DNA of 64,000 nucleotides from Kitasatospora humi. Its GTDB lineage: Bacteria > Actinomycetota > Actinomycetes > Streptomycetales > Streptomycetaceae. This document shows positions 34,257-43,127 of this stretch, in pieces. The notes under the pieces are model-generated. The model searched no databases. It had not been told where the DNA came from and worked only from the letters and a program-made list of their open reading frames with translations. The stretch spans positions 54,544 through 118,543 of the forward strand of contig NZ_JAJJPA010000022.1 in the NCBI RefSeq assembly GCF_020907985.1, in the 5' to 3' direction. Position 1 is the first letter of the stretch, and each line of letters begins with the position of its first letter. The position numbers and the translations under genes are program-made.

Positions 34257-34751
34257 ATGGCAACAGTGACATCCAGGCGATTGGTGGACGAGTGGCGGCG
34301 GGTGGCGGACCGGCATCTCACGCCGACCAAGCTGTCGCTGGTGGTGATGTGGGCGGCCTTCGGCACCACGTTCGGCACGGTGCGGTTCATCACGCACGGG
34401 ATCAGGGGCGGCTGGCTGCCCTGGGGCAACGTGTCGGCCGGCGGGAAGCATCTGCACCACTACAACATCGGCATCGCGGCACTGGCCGGGGTCGGTTTGG
34501 TGGCCGTCCGCGGCGACGAGCAGGCGGTCGGCCACCCGGCGGTGGCAGCCGTCTACGGTGCGGGCGCGGCTCTGATCACCGATGAGTTCGCGCTGCTGCT
34601 TGACCTGCAGGACGTCTATTGGGCGAAGCAGGGCCGGGTGAGCGTCGACGTCTCGTTCGGCGTGCTCGCCGCACTCGGCGGCTACCTGTCGGCCGTGCCG
34701 TTCTGGCATGAGATCGCCCGGGTCACCCACCGGCGGCTGACGGCCGGGTGA
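34257..34751 (+). CDS. small integral membrane protein, 164 aa
   Basis: A soluble N-terminus (MATVTSRRLVDEWRRVADRH) precedes four hydrophobic stretches: LSLVVMWAAFGTTFG, HYNIGIAALAGVGLVAV, VAAVYGAGAALITDEFALLL and VSFGVLAALGGYLSAV. HLHHYN between helices 1 and 2 could bind metal. GGAGG eight bases before the ATG fixes the start. A family of actinobacterial membrane proteins of unknown role; no partner gene is evident. Confidence 0.75.
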   Translation: MATVTSRRLVDEWRRVADRHLTPTKLSLVVMWAAFGTTFGTVRFITHGIRGGWLPWGNVSAGGKHLHHYNIGIAALAGVGLVAVRGDEQAVGHPAVAAVYGAGAALITDEFALLLDLQDVYWAKQGRVSVDVSFGVLAALGGYLSAVPFWHEIARVTHRRLTAG

Positions 34752-35394
34752 GGCTCCCGCCCGCCGGCGCCCTCCGACGAGATCGCGGACCTGCCCGGCA
34801 TAGGCGTCGGGCCACGCTTCGCAGTTCCAGCCGGTGGCGAGCATGTCGATCAGCTTGCCGCTTCTCTGAACCAACGTCTGGAACTGCCACCAGGCGCGGC
34901 CGACATCGGTGGCCCGGGTGTGAGTCAGGCCATGCCGGTCGCGAACAGGATGGCAGCACCGCTGACTCCACCGTCGCCGGCGCCATCTCGAGTCCGGCTG
35001 CGAGGGTACTGAAGTGCCGGACCTCGTAGCTCCCGTCCACGGCGAGGATGAACGGCATACCGTCGCGGACACCGGCCCGGTCGAGGGGCGAACCGGCTGA
35101 CTCGGACTCAGCGCGATGGCCAGCAGGTGGCGCGAGGTGGGGCAGAGGAACAACGAGGCGGCCCTTCACGGGAGACAGTGCCGCCACACCCGACGGCGGG
35201 GTGCTCGCCTGCGACACCCACGAGCCGCCAACACAGAGCCCGAAGCCGAGGCTTCCGGTCCAGATGGGCCCGGCCACGACGACCGCCTCCGGGCGCAACC
35301 CCCTCCCACCTCCCACTATGCGGCGCCGCACCCTTCCCGGAGCATGCTGCTGGGTCGAACGCCCCACCGGCCATGCCCGCTTCCGAGGCGCAGG
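34752..35394 (-). other. decayed region with possible integrase N-terminal fragment
   Basis: No intact gene. On the minus strand, near 35110-34970, one frame reads SPLDRAGVRDGMPFILAVDG, then SYEVRHFSTLAAGLE, resembling the GTPF-x-x-x-x-DGSYD-V start of streptomycete tyrosine recombinases. A different frame near 34940-34800 reads GRAWWQFQTLVQRSGKLID and NCEAWPDAYAGQVRDLV, protein-like but unrecognised. Together they look like debris of one or two genes. Confidence 0.3.
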
Positions 35395-36318
35395 CTATGG
35401 CTGCTCCCTCCGGCGGGCCTGGAGCTCCTCATCCGCGCGCTCGGCCGCCGCCTGAAGCTCGGCGGCCCGCCCGCGCAGCTCCTCCAGCCGGTCAGCGGCC
35501 TCCTGTCGGGCCTCGTCGGCCCGCCGGGCGGCGAACCGCGCCCTCTCCACCGCAGCCTGAGCCTCTTCCACCCGGCCCTGGGCGCGCTCAGCCTGTTCCT
35601 GCGCACCAGCCAGGTCCCGTTCGCCCTTGACCGAGGCCCGCTGCGCCGCCTGGGCCTGGCCACGCAGCCGGTCCCGCCGCTGTTCCAACTCGGCCACAAG
35701 CCGCCGGTGGTTCTCGGCGGTGTCGTGTTCCGGTTGCCGTCGGGTCCGGCTGGCTGTGGTGGTGCGCTGCCTTCCGCCGGCCCTTGAGGGGGTGGGCGGG
35801 TCGGGGACGGCGGCGAGGAGCGGGCCGAGGTCGGGCAATGCGGTCGGCACGCTGAGCGCGGCCACGAGCCGACCCGCCGCGACTCGGCCGGCAGCATCCG
35901 GGTCGGCCATCGCGGCAGCCAGCGTCTGCTCCACCGCCTGCATCGCGGCGTCGCCCAAGCGCTCACCGGCGCCGGCCGCGTCCCGGACCGCCGCGTCCAC
36001 GAGCTCTGCGAGCAGCCGGCGCCGTTGGCCGAGCAGTTCCCGCAGCGCTTCCGGGTCGGGGCGGGCCTGCGCGGCACGCATCCGCGCCCCGGTCTCCAGC
36101 AGCTTGGCCAGATCGGGGGTGTGGTTGCGGGCGAGCTGGTTGACGGCCCACGCGGCCTGGGTGGGGCGGCGCAGAGCGGCAAGCGCCGCGGCCTCCTCTC
36201 GCCGGCCCTCGGCCCGCGCTGCGCGCACGGCCCGATCGCGTGCCGGGACGAACTCACCCGGCACCAGTCTGAACAGGTCGTCCAGCACCTGGTCGTCGGC
36301 ATCGCTATGGTCGGCCAT
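35395..36318 (-). CDS. coiled-coil protein of unknown function, 307 aa
   Basis: N-terminal part: LDDLFRLVPGEFVPARDRAVR, then LRRPTQAAWAVNQLAR and LAKLLETGARMRAAQ, a pattern I associate with a conserved actinobacterial hypothetical family. From about 190 onward it is a long Ala/Arg/Glu/Gln-rich coiled coil (ENHRRLVAELEQRRDRLRGQ and later heptads). No membrane segment. The start at 36318 begins the conserved part; ribosome site weak, and the frame stays open to 36624. Confidence 0.7.
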   Translation of the reverse strand: MADHSDADDQVLDDLFRLVPGEFVPARDRAVRAARAEGRREEAAALAALRRPTQAAWAVNQLARNHTPDLAKLLETGARMRAAQARPDPEALRELLGQRRRLLAELVDAAVRDAAGAGERLGDAAMQAVEQTLAAAMADPDAAGRVAAGRLVAALSVPTALPDLGPLLAAVPDPPTPSRAGGRQRTTTASRTRRQPEHDTAENHRRLVAELEQRRDRLRGQAQAAQRASVKGERDLAGAQEQAERAQGRVEEAQAAVERARFAARRADEARQEAADRLEELRGRAAELQAAAERADEELQARRREQP

Positions 36319-36773
36319 GGCCCCAGCCTGGCACCACGCGCTCGCCCGTGCGGCTTCTCCATGAGCCGGTCGGCAGCCCGCACGCCGAGCAGCGCGTCCT
36401 GTGCGACCCGCCCGCCTCTCACCGCCACCGGCGCGCATGGTCGCGCTGCTCTGGGCGGCAAGACGGCGGGTGACGGCGCCCAGGCCGGGCACGAGGACCC
36501 TGGCCACGGCCGGCCGCGCCGCGGCGTGCCAGTGCTTCGGCAGTGGTGAGGCGCCTGCCGCGGGCGGAGAGGCGCCTGCCGCGGGCGGAGCGCTTGCCTG
36601 CGTCACCCGAGACTCGTTCGTCATGGGCCGGGCGCTGGTCGCCGGGCTCGTGCCCGGTACGGCCCGAGCCCGGAGCAGTGGGTCGCGTCAGCAGTGGGCG
36701 GAGCGATGCTGGGAGCAGCGCGACCCATCGGTCAGCCACCGTGCCTGGGCCTCCAGATCGCGTGAGCACATGG
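36319..36773. other. intergenic with a 21-bp tandem repeat
   Basis: No gene assigned. A 21-base unit starting GAGGCGCCTGCCGCGGGCGG occurs twice head-to-tail (36548-36568, 36569-36589). The minus-strand frame across it is open (PPAAGAS repeats) but lacks a ribosome site. Confidence 0.45.
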
Positions 36774-39266
36774 TCAACCGTTTTCCGAGGTACGGGGAGC
36801 GGAGCTGAGATGGCTCTGGAGCCGGGCGTGGCGGAACTGGTAGACGGCTCCGACCTGGCGCAGGACCCCTCGGTGGTAGGCGTCGTCGAGGAACGACATG
36901 GTCGCCCAGGGGAGCCGTCCCGTCAGGGGGAGGGCGATTCGGGTGAAGAGTACCCACTGGCCCCAGGCGGTGAACGCGAGGACGTAGGAGGCGGTGCCGA
37001 TGAGCCCGCACTCGACCCCGCTTGCCAGCCATCCCCAAGGCAAGTCCGGTGGGCCCAACAAGCCAGGGGCGAAGCCATCCACTAGCCGGTAGGTACCCGC
37101 GACGGTGATGGTGATCGCCGGCGCGACGAGCAGGGTCTGCCGGATGACGGTATTGCGGTTGCTGCACAGCAGGTCCGCCGGCGTCGCGGCGGATCCGACA
37201 TCGAGCGGTGTCTCCAGGGCAGCCATGAGCCCCAGCGCCAGGGTTCCCGCTGTTCCGTAGACGACCGCGTACAGGAGCGACTGGACCAGCACGGTGTCGA
37301 CTGGCTCCTGGATGCCGAGCGGTGCCCCGGGAACCAGCCCTGGGACCAGCAGCGCGTAGTGAGTGGGTCCGTATGACAAGCCCGCGGCGATCCCGACCAG
37401 CAGTCCGGCGCCGAACGCGGTCGGGAGTCTGCGGGCGCGCGTACCGGCCTTCCGTCTGCCTCGGATCGGTAGTTGCAGCCGCACGCGGGACGGCTTGAAC
37501 CTTTTCTTTCCGAACACGACGGCGATCCCGTAGACGAGCCCCAAAGCCAGGCTGATGGTCAGGCCGAGCACGAGTCCAGTGAGGAGAGTGGCGCCCAGCA
37601 TGAACGGGCGGTCGCTGATGACCAGGTCCACGGCGCTGGATACGAGCATCTCGACCGCGGTCGCGACCGCGGTGCCGGCCAGGACGATCGCGAGGATGCG
37701 GGAGGGCAGGCTCAGGACGCTGGACAGCTGCCACCAGGCAACGTCCAGTCGGTTGTGCTGCTCGGGCTTGTCGAGGTGCCTGGCGAGGTGGCCCAGGTAG
37801 TGCCGGGCGCGCTGCGGGTCCCACCCGTGGCGCCGACGCGGCCCATCGGTGTCGGTCCGCACCGGGGGCCGTTGGGTGTAGACGGTGGGCACGAAGCCGG
37901 CCAGCAGGTGCTCTTCAATTGCTTCCGGTGTCGGGAAGCGGACCGTGTCCAGGAGGTCCGCGGGGTCCTGGCCTGGCGTGTCGCTGTAGAGGGTCCGGGC
38001 GAGCAGGACCATCAGCGGGGTACTGAGCACGCTGGCGAGGTTGGCGGCCGAGCGGGTGTCCGGTCGGCTGCGCAGCTCGTCCAGGATCGGGTCCCACACG
38101 GTCGCGGCTCGTCCAGCGTGCCCGCTCTTCCCGCTCTTCCCGCTCTTCCCGCTCTTCCCGCTCTGCCCGGTCGGCCGTGCGGTGCGCGGCAGATAGTGGA
38201 CCAAGTCCTCCGCGGTCAGGTCGGTCAGTTCGATGCCGGCGGCCTTCCTGAGCACCTCGGTCGCGGCCGCATCGGCGAACTGCTCGGTGCGACTGGTCAC
38301 GAGCAGCGGCAGGGATATCGCGTTGAGTTCACTGAGGGCGGCCCCGTGAAGTCCCACGGCGATCTCGTCGAAACCATCGAGCACCGGCAAGATCCAGCCG
38401 GCGTCGACCAAGGCGGCTGCCAGGTTCGAGCGGCCAGAAGCACGTGCGGCGAGATTCGGGTGGTCGCGCAGCAGCCGGTCGATGAGCCAGTCGCGTAGGC
38501 CCGTCACGGTCGGGTCCCAGGAGCCGACGCTGAAGACGACCGGAACGGGATCGCCGCTCGAGCGCGCCCCCAGGTAGTCCAGAACGAACCGCATCATCAG
38601 CACGGTCTTGCCGGAACCGGCCCGGCCGAGCACCACCAGCCGCCCGGACGGGACACTCCGATACGCGTCCGCGATACCGGACAGGTCGCCGTCCAAGGAA
38701 AGCGGACCGGCGGTGGCTCCGGGAGCAGCGCCGCAGATGTTGTCCCAGTGGTCCAACAGCCCCTCGGGCACCTGCCGCCACCGCACCGGCAACGGGAACG
38801 GGTCGCGAATCCGGCGCTGCTCCTCCTCGCGTATCCAGCGGCTGTGCACATCGCGTGCCAACGCGTCGGCGACCTCGGCCAGCGCACCTCGCGCCGACGG
38901 CCCGGCACCTCTTGCCGGCTGGGGCCCGGGCTCGGCCGGATCGGGCACCGCGCCGGGCGACGGCACGCGGATCCCGGGAGCGTCCTCGACCGGCGCCGAG
39001 GTCGACACTGCGGCGTCACCTGTGTCGCGTTGCGCGGCCAGCAGGCTCTGCCAGACGTCGTCGCGCTCGCGTCCCAGGGCGTCGGCCAGGGCGTGGGCGA
39101 TCTGCCTCACCGTTCCCATCCGGGCGTCGATCGGCTTGCCGGTCTCCAGCCGGTGGACGGTACGCACCCCCAGCCGGGCCTGCTGGGCCAGCTGCTCCTG
39201 CGTCAGCCCAGCTTCTGAGCGCAAACCTCGAAGCAGGGAACCGAACTGACTGCTCACCTGATGCAC
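36774..39266 (-). CDS. XRE-NACHT-transmembrane NTPase
   Basis: Protein of 830 residues with three parts. Residues 5-65: XRE helix-turn-helix (LRSEAGLTQEQLAQQARLG, RTVHRLETGK). Residues 205-360: NACHT-type STAND NTPase with Walker A GRAGSGKT (214-221), Walker B ILPVLDGFDEI (292-302) and sensor TSRT. Residues 530-770: five or six membrane helices, then FRHARLQSHL at the C-terminus. A Gly-Lys-Ser tandem repeat sits at 369-382. Bacterial NACHT proteins include antiphage sensors; whether this one is defensive or developmental is unknown. The start at 39266 follows GGGGGCGAG. Confidence 0.88.
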   Translation of the reverse strand: MHQVSSQFGSLLRGLRSEAGLTQEQLAQQARLGVRTVHRLETGKPIDARMGTVRQIAHALADALGRERDDVWQSLLAAQRDTGDAAVSTSAPVEDAPGIRVPSPGAVPDPAEPGPQPARGAGPSARGALAEVADALARDVHSRWIREEEQRRIRDPFPLPVRWRQVPEGLLDHWDNICGAAPGATAGPLSLDGDLSGIADAYRSVPSGRLVVLGRAGSGKTVLMMRFVLDYLGARSSGDPVPVVFSVGSWDPTVTGLRDWLIDRLLRDHPNLAARASGRSNLAAALVDAGWILPVLDGFDEIAVGLHGAALSELNAISLPLLVTSRTEQFADAAATEVLRKAAGIELTDLTAEDLVHYLPRTARPTGQSGKSGKSGKSGKSGHAGRAATVWDPILDELRSRPDTRSAANLASVLSTPLMVLLARTLYSDTPGQDPADLLDTVRFPTPEAIEEHLLAGFVPTVYTQRPPVRTDTDGPRRRHGWDPQRARHYLGHLARHLDKPEQHNRLDVAWWQLSSVLSLPSRILAIVLAGTAVATAVEMLVSSAVDLVISDRPFMLGATLLTGLVLGLTISLALGLVYGIAVVFGKKRFKPSRVRLQLPIRGRRKAGTRARRLPTAFGAGLLVGIAAGLSYGPTHYALLVPGLVPGAPLGIQEPVDTVLVQSLLYAVVYGTAGTLALGLMAALETPLDVGSAATPADLLCSNRNTVIRQTLLVAPAITITVAGTYRLVDGFAPGLLGPPDLPWGWLASGVECGLIGTASYVLAFTAWGQWVLFTRIALPLTGRLPWATMSFLDDAYHRGVLRQVGAVYQFRHARLQSHLSSAPRTSENG

Positions 39267-39538
39267 TCGCCCCCGTCAAACGATCTTCCTTCTACGGCCG
39301 GTGATCATCGTACTGATGGGTGTGATTCCTGCTCAGGACTGTCTGCCATATCTGGCCGGTCCATGGCGTGGTGCGCTGAGCAGCCAAAACACCAAGGTGA
39401 TGACCAGTCGCCGCAACCGGCAGCACCCGAGGCGACCGTGACGAGGCGAGGTCTGGCACGGGGGAGCGAGGGCCGAACGGCTGCGGCTCCACCGCTGACA
39501 TCAGCGGTTCTTCCTTCCTCACCGCGTCGCGCTTGGCG

Positions 39539-40540
39539 ATGAATCGAACGGATGTGAAACCTCGAATGCTGATACGACGGCGTGGCACCACAGCTGCCGA
39601 TCCGGCCGGTCCGCGCCGAAGCGGCCGCCGCCGATCGACCCAGCTCGCCCTCTGCCTGGCGTGCGCCGCACTCGGGCTGGCCGGCTGCGGCACCGCCTCG
39701 GCCGGCCGGCCGCAGGCGCGGACTCCGCCTGCCACCACCTCGGTTTCGGCCTCAGCAGTGCCGAATGCGGGCGCATCTTTGGCGTCCGCACCGTCAGCGT
39801 CCGCGACGCCGAACACGACCGGTACACCGACGCAACCGAATGCGGGCGCATCTTTGGCGTCCGCACCGTCAGCGTCCGCGACGCCGAACACGACCGGTGC
39901 ACCGACGCAACCGAATGCGCCCAGCGCCGTTGCGGTACCAGGCGGCACCGCAACGGCGCCCGCCCTCAACCCGACGACCACCAGCACGGTCCGCTCCAGC
40001 CTCGCCTCGTACACCGCCGAGTCGTGGACCGCGCAGAGCGCGGGTCCGGTGCGCGACGTGAGCGGCCATGACATCGCCCTGAACGAGTGCGCGAGCGTTC
40101 ACGGCGCCACGACCTGGCAGCAGCAGCCCTACCTGAGCAGCGGCGGCGACCCCGCGGTGCTGGAGATCTACACGTTCGCCGGTCCGGCGGCGGCCAACAC
40201 CGCATACGACAGAGTCCGCTCCGGTATGAGCTCCTGCCAGGCCACGTCCAGGGCCCTGCAGAGCACGCACCACATCACCGCCGACGCGGTCTCACAGCAG
40301 ACCGCCGACGCCCCGGGCGCCGCGGCGTTCGAACGCACCTGGACCGGAGTCGAGGGCGTCTCCGCCCCCGGCAAGCAGACCAATCACCTCTACCTCGCCG
40401 CGCACGGCACGAGCCTGCTGGTCCTGCACTTCGACGAACTGGCCAGCGGTTCCGCGGCTGTTCCGTACGACGTGCATCAGGACTCGAACGTGCTGTCGCT
40501 GCTCACGAACCTGCCGGCCGGCCAGGCCGGTACGCGCTGA
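39539..40540 (+). CDS. secreted lipoprotein with PknH-like sensor domain
   Basis: Twin-Arg-rich start, hydrophobic segment LALCLACAALGLAGC with lipobox LAGC, then a Ser/Thr/Pro-rich linker that contains a 25-residue unit twice (NAGASLASAPSASATPNTTG). The C-terminal 190 residues (YTAESWTAQSAGPV, VLEIYTFAGPAAANTAYD, TNHLYLAAHGTSLLVLHFDE) resemble extracellular PknH-type sensor domains with two conserved cysteines (NECASV, SSCQAT). Start uncertain between TTG 39533, ATG 39539 and GTG 39554. The peptidase gene follows after 41 bases, probably one operon. Confidence 0.75.
   Translation: MNRTDVKPRMLIRRRGTTAADPAGPRRSGRRRSTQLALCLACAALGLAGCGTASAGRPQARTPPATTSVSASAVPNAGASLASAPSASATPNTTGTPTQPNAGASLASAPSASATPNTTGAPTQPNAPSAVAVPGGTATAPALNPTTTSTVRSSLASYTAESWTAQSAGPVRDVSGHDIALNECASVHGATTWQQQPYLSSGGDPAVLEIYTFAGPAAANTAYDRVRSGMSSCQATSRALQSTHHITADAVSQQTADAPGAAAFERTWTGVEGVSAPGKQTNHLYLAAHGTSLLVLHFDELASGSAAVPYDVHQDSNVLSLLTNLPAGQAGTR
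39764..39913 (+). repeat. 75-bp in-frame duplication in lipoprotein linker
   Basis: Two adjacent 75-base copies starting AATGCGGGCGCATCTTTGGC at 39764 and 39839, differing in one visible position (ACA/GCA codon), each coding the same 25-residue linker unit. A third start (AATGCGCCC) follows. It changes the linker length of the lipoprotein without breaking the frame. Confidence 0.9.
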
Positions 40541-40581
40541 TCCAAACGCCGATCGACCAGCCAACACAACAAGGGAGAACC

Positions 40582-42111
40582 ATGTCATCGATGCGCAGGA
40601 AATCGCAGGGCGTCGCCCTGCTCGCAGCCGGGTCGCTGCTCGGCGCGGTGGTCGCGCTGGTGCCGAGTGGTGCCGCCTTCGCCGGCACCGTCGGCCTTGG
40701 CTCGCCCGGATCGACCGGAAGCCTCGGTCCGTCCGCGCCGGGCGCCGCGATAACGCAGCAGCAGATGATCGCCAGGGCGCACGACTGGATCAACAATGCC
40801 GTGCCGTACAGCCAGTCCGCCGCCTGGCAGGACAGTGCCGTCGGCGGTCCGTACCGGGAGGACTGCTCCGGCTTCATTTCCATGGCCTGGGGCCTGACGG
40901 ACAGCCTGACCACCCAGACTCTCCCAAACGTCTCCACCGTCACGGCCGGGAACATCAGCGGCGACACGAACCTGCAGCCGGGCGACGCGCTGGACTACAC
41001 GGCCGACCACGTCGTGCTGTTCGACTCGTGGGCCAACCAGTCGGCGGGGACCTTCAACTACGACGCCGAACACGACTACGGCCAGGTCGCCGACGAGCGG
41101 ACGGGCAGCATTTACTCCAGCACGCTGGAGGGCTACTCGATCTCCTCCTTCGAGGCCCTGCGCTACAACAACATCGCCCAGACCCGGACCTCGCCGGTGT
41201 CGATGGCTGCTGCCGGCAACTACGTGGCGTTCGTCGACCAGAACGGGTACGTGGAGAACGATTGGGCGGACGGTAACGGCTGGCACGGGCCGGCGTTGTT
41301 GGGTGGTCAGGCGCGTGCCGATTCGCCTGTGGTGCTCGATGCCAAGGTCGACCACGCGTACTTCATCGATCAGAACGGCTACGTGGTCAACGACTGGACG
41401 GACAGCAACGGCTGGCACGGCACGGCGATGCTCGGCGGACAAGCCCGGGCGGGTTCCCCCGTCGTCACGAACGCGGCGGGCAACTTGGTCGTGTTCATCG
41501 ATCCGAGCGGTAATGTCGTCGACGATTGGGCGGATGGTAATGGCTGGCACGGGCCGGCCTTGATGGGTGGCCAGGCTCGTTCCGATTCGCCGCTCGCGTT
41601 CAACGCCAACGGTGACCACGTCTACTTCGTCGACCCGAACGGCTATGTGGTCAACGACTGGGCGGACAGCAACGGTTGGCACGGCACTGCGATGCTCGGT
41701 GGACAGGCCCGTGCGGGCTCGGGCATCACCACCACCGCCGGTGGTGGTCTGGTCGCGTTCGTCGATCCGAGCGGTAATGTCGTCGACGACTGGGCGGACG
41801 GTAACGGTTGGCACGGGCCGGCCTTGATGGGTGGCCAGGCTCGTTCCGATTCGCCGCTCGCGTTCAACGCCAACGGTGACCACGTCTACTTCGTCGACCC
41901 GAATGGCTATGTGGTCAACGACTGGGCGGACAGCAACGGTTGGCACGGTACCGCCCTTCTCGGCGGACAGGCCCGTGCAGGCTCGGGCATCACCACCGAC
42001 GGCCCCGGCAACCTCGTCGCGTTCGTCGACCCCAATGGCTACCTGGTCAACGACTGGGCCGATAGCAACGGCTGGCACGGCACCGCCCTCCTCGGCGGCA
42101 CCAGCCGCTGA
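40582..42111 (+). CDS. secreted NlpC/P60-like peptidase with propeller-like repeats
   Basis: Protein of 509 residues. Signal peptide with cleavage near AFA-GT (34). Residues 55-200: cysteine-peptidase-like domain with REDCSGFISMAWG (Cys95) and ADHVVLFDSW (His143), typical of streptomycete NlpC/P60-like hydrolases. From about 205 to the end: seven units of 44 residues with consensus VDPNGYVVNDWADSNGWHG followed by LLGGQARA, resembling a beta-propeller lectin. AGGGAG precedes the ATG. Presumably exported, binding a glycan and cleaving peptidoglycan; inferred. Confidence 0.85.
   Translation: MSSMRRKSQGVALLAAGSLLGAVVALVPSGAAFAGTVGLGSPGSTGSLGPSAPGAAITQQQMIARAHDWINNAVPYSQSAAWQDSAVGGPYREDCSGFISMAWGLTDSLTTQTLPNVSTVTAGNISGDTNLQPGDALDYTADHVVLFDSWANQSAGTFNYDAEHDYGQVADERTGSIYSSTLEGYSISSFEALRYNNIAQTRTSPVSMAAAGNYVAFVDQNGYVENDWADGNGWHGPALLGGQARADSPVVLDAKVDHAYFIDQNGYVVNDWTDSNGWHGTAMLGGQARAGSPVVTNAAGNLVVFIDPSGNVVDDWADGNGWHGPALMGGQARSDSPLAFNANGDHVYFVDPNGYVVNDWADSNGWHGTAMLGGQARAGSGITTTAGGGLVAFVDPSGNVVDDWADGNGWHGPALMGGQARSDSPLAFNANGDHVYFVDPNGYVVNDWADSNGWHGTALLGGQARAGSGITTDGPGNLVAFVDPNGYLVNDWADSNGWHGTALLGGTSR
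41190..42108 (+). repeat. 132-bp coding repeat, seven units
   Basis: DNA units of 132 bases encode the 44-residue propeller blades. Units alternate between a GNVVDDWADGNGWHGPA type and a GYVVNDWADSNGWHGTA type, so a 264-base double unit is visible. The double unit at about 41500-41760 and the one at about 41764-42024 are nearly base-identical, a sign of recent duplication or gene conversion. Confidence 0.85.
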
Positions 42112-42221
42112 CCCCACCACCCCACCACCGCCCCAGATGGGGGAGCGTGATACCCCACCCCGGCTCGCCGTAGGCCCACCTCCGATCTCCGATCGGCGCG
42201 CGTACGCCGGGGTGGTCGCAC

Positions 42222-42473
42222 TCCGCCTACGTCCACCCCGACGTCCGGGGCCTCGGTGTCGGACTGGCGCTGCTGGATGCGCTGCTGGCTTCGACCGGCG
42301 CCGGGATCTGGACCGTGAAGTCCGGCATCTTCCCGGAGAACACCGCCAGCCTCGCCCGGCACGCCAAGGCGGGCTCGCAGCTGGAGCTGCCCGAGAAGGC
42401 CGGGCCGGACCGGTTGGAGTGCCCGCAGTGCGCGGGCGACCGGGAGGTGCGGTGTAGCGAAGACTGGAGGTGA
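42222..42473 (+). pseudogene. GNAT acetyltransferase fragment
   Basis: One frame reads SAYVHPDVRGLGVGLALLDAL and GIWTVKSGIFPENTASLARH, the acetyl-CoA-binding centre of phosphinothricin-acetyltransferase-like GNATs. The N-terminal half is missing and after AKAG the sequence turns into unrelated residues (LECPQCAGDREVRC) up to a TGA at 42473. A truncated relic. Confidence 0.6.
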
Positions 42474-42475
42474 TC

Positions 42476-42682
42476 TTGGACACCGGTGGCCGCCGCGCCG
42501 CTGGCCGAACGAGGAGTGGCGCCGGGCTGTTGATGGGCACCGCGTACCTCCTCACCGAGGAGGCGGTGGCACGCGGGGCGGTGCGACCCGCGTTCCAGCG
42601 CCAGGTCTGCGAGGCGCGCGGCACCGAGCTGCTGCGGACCGCCCCCGGGCATGCCACCCGGTGCGTGCCGAGCCTTTCCTGA
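42476..42682 (+). pseudogene. nitronate-monooxygenase-like domain, C-terminal fragment
   Basis: Plus-strand frame with LLMGTAYLLTEEAVARGAV, FQRQVCEARGTELL and TAPGHATRC, matching the end of the NMO/PfaD-like domain of large polyketide or fatty-acid synthase proteins. It stops at 42682. Its N-terminal counterpart lies next to it on the opposite strand. Confidence 0.45.
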
Positions 42683-42683
42683 C

Positions 42684-42915
42684 CGGCCATCAACTCGACA
42701 CGGCCACGCCGCAGCGTGCGCACCCCGTCGGTCAGGACGGTCTCCGATCCGTCCACGCCGCGCAGGGCGGCCACCGCCTCCTCGGGCGCAGCGGACTCGG
42801 CGAGCAGCGCCAATTGGGTGTCCAGCAGCACGCCGTCCGCCGCACCGGCCACGGCCGCCGCCGCGGTGTACGGGCCGGTGCCACCGCAGGCCCACACCGG
42901 TAGCCCGAGCAGTGG
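42684..42915 (-). pseudogene. nitronate-monooxygenase-like domain, N-terminal fragment, inverted
   Basis: Minus-strand frame reads LPVWACGGTGPYTAAAAVAG, ADGVLLDTQLALLAES and DGSETVLTDGVRTLRRG, typical of the first half of the same NMO-like domain. It abuts the plus-strand C-terminal fragment, so an inversion inside the original gene is the simplest explanation; the middle is lost. Confidence 0.45.
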
Positions 42916-43127
42916 TGCCGCGCCAGCTCCTGGAGGAGCACGAAGGTGCTCAATTCGCCGACTCGCCCGCCGCTTTCGCAACCACGCGTGATCAGGCTTC
43001 TCGTGACCCCGCCACGGACGCCTCCGGCTGCGCGACCGCAGGCCGACCGTCGCCGAAGGGCGGTTTGACCGGCAGCGCAGCGGTAAGGCGAGGTGCGCAG
43101 TCATCGACGTACGGAAGGCAGGCCGCC
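42916..43127. other. short intergenic, promoter region of next gene
   Basis: No gene seen. Contains the GGAAGG ribosome site of the 43128 gene at its right end. Confidence 0.4.

Noticed and set aside
40585..43104. Very long open frame on the minus strand opposite the propeller peptidase
   Set aside because: It mirrors the third-position bias and the internal repeats of the real plus-strand gene and lacks a ribosome site and recognisable domains except the 42.7-kb fragment.
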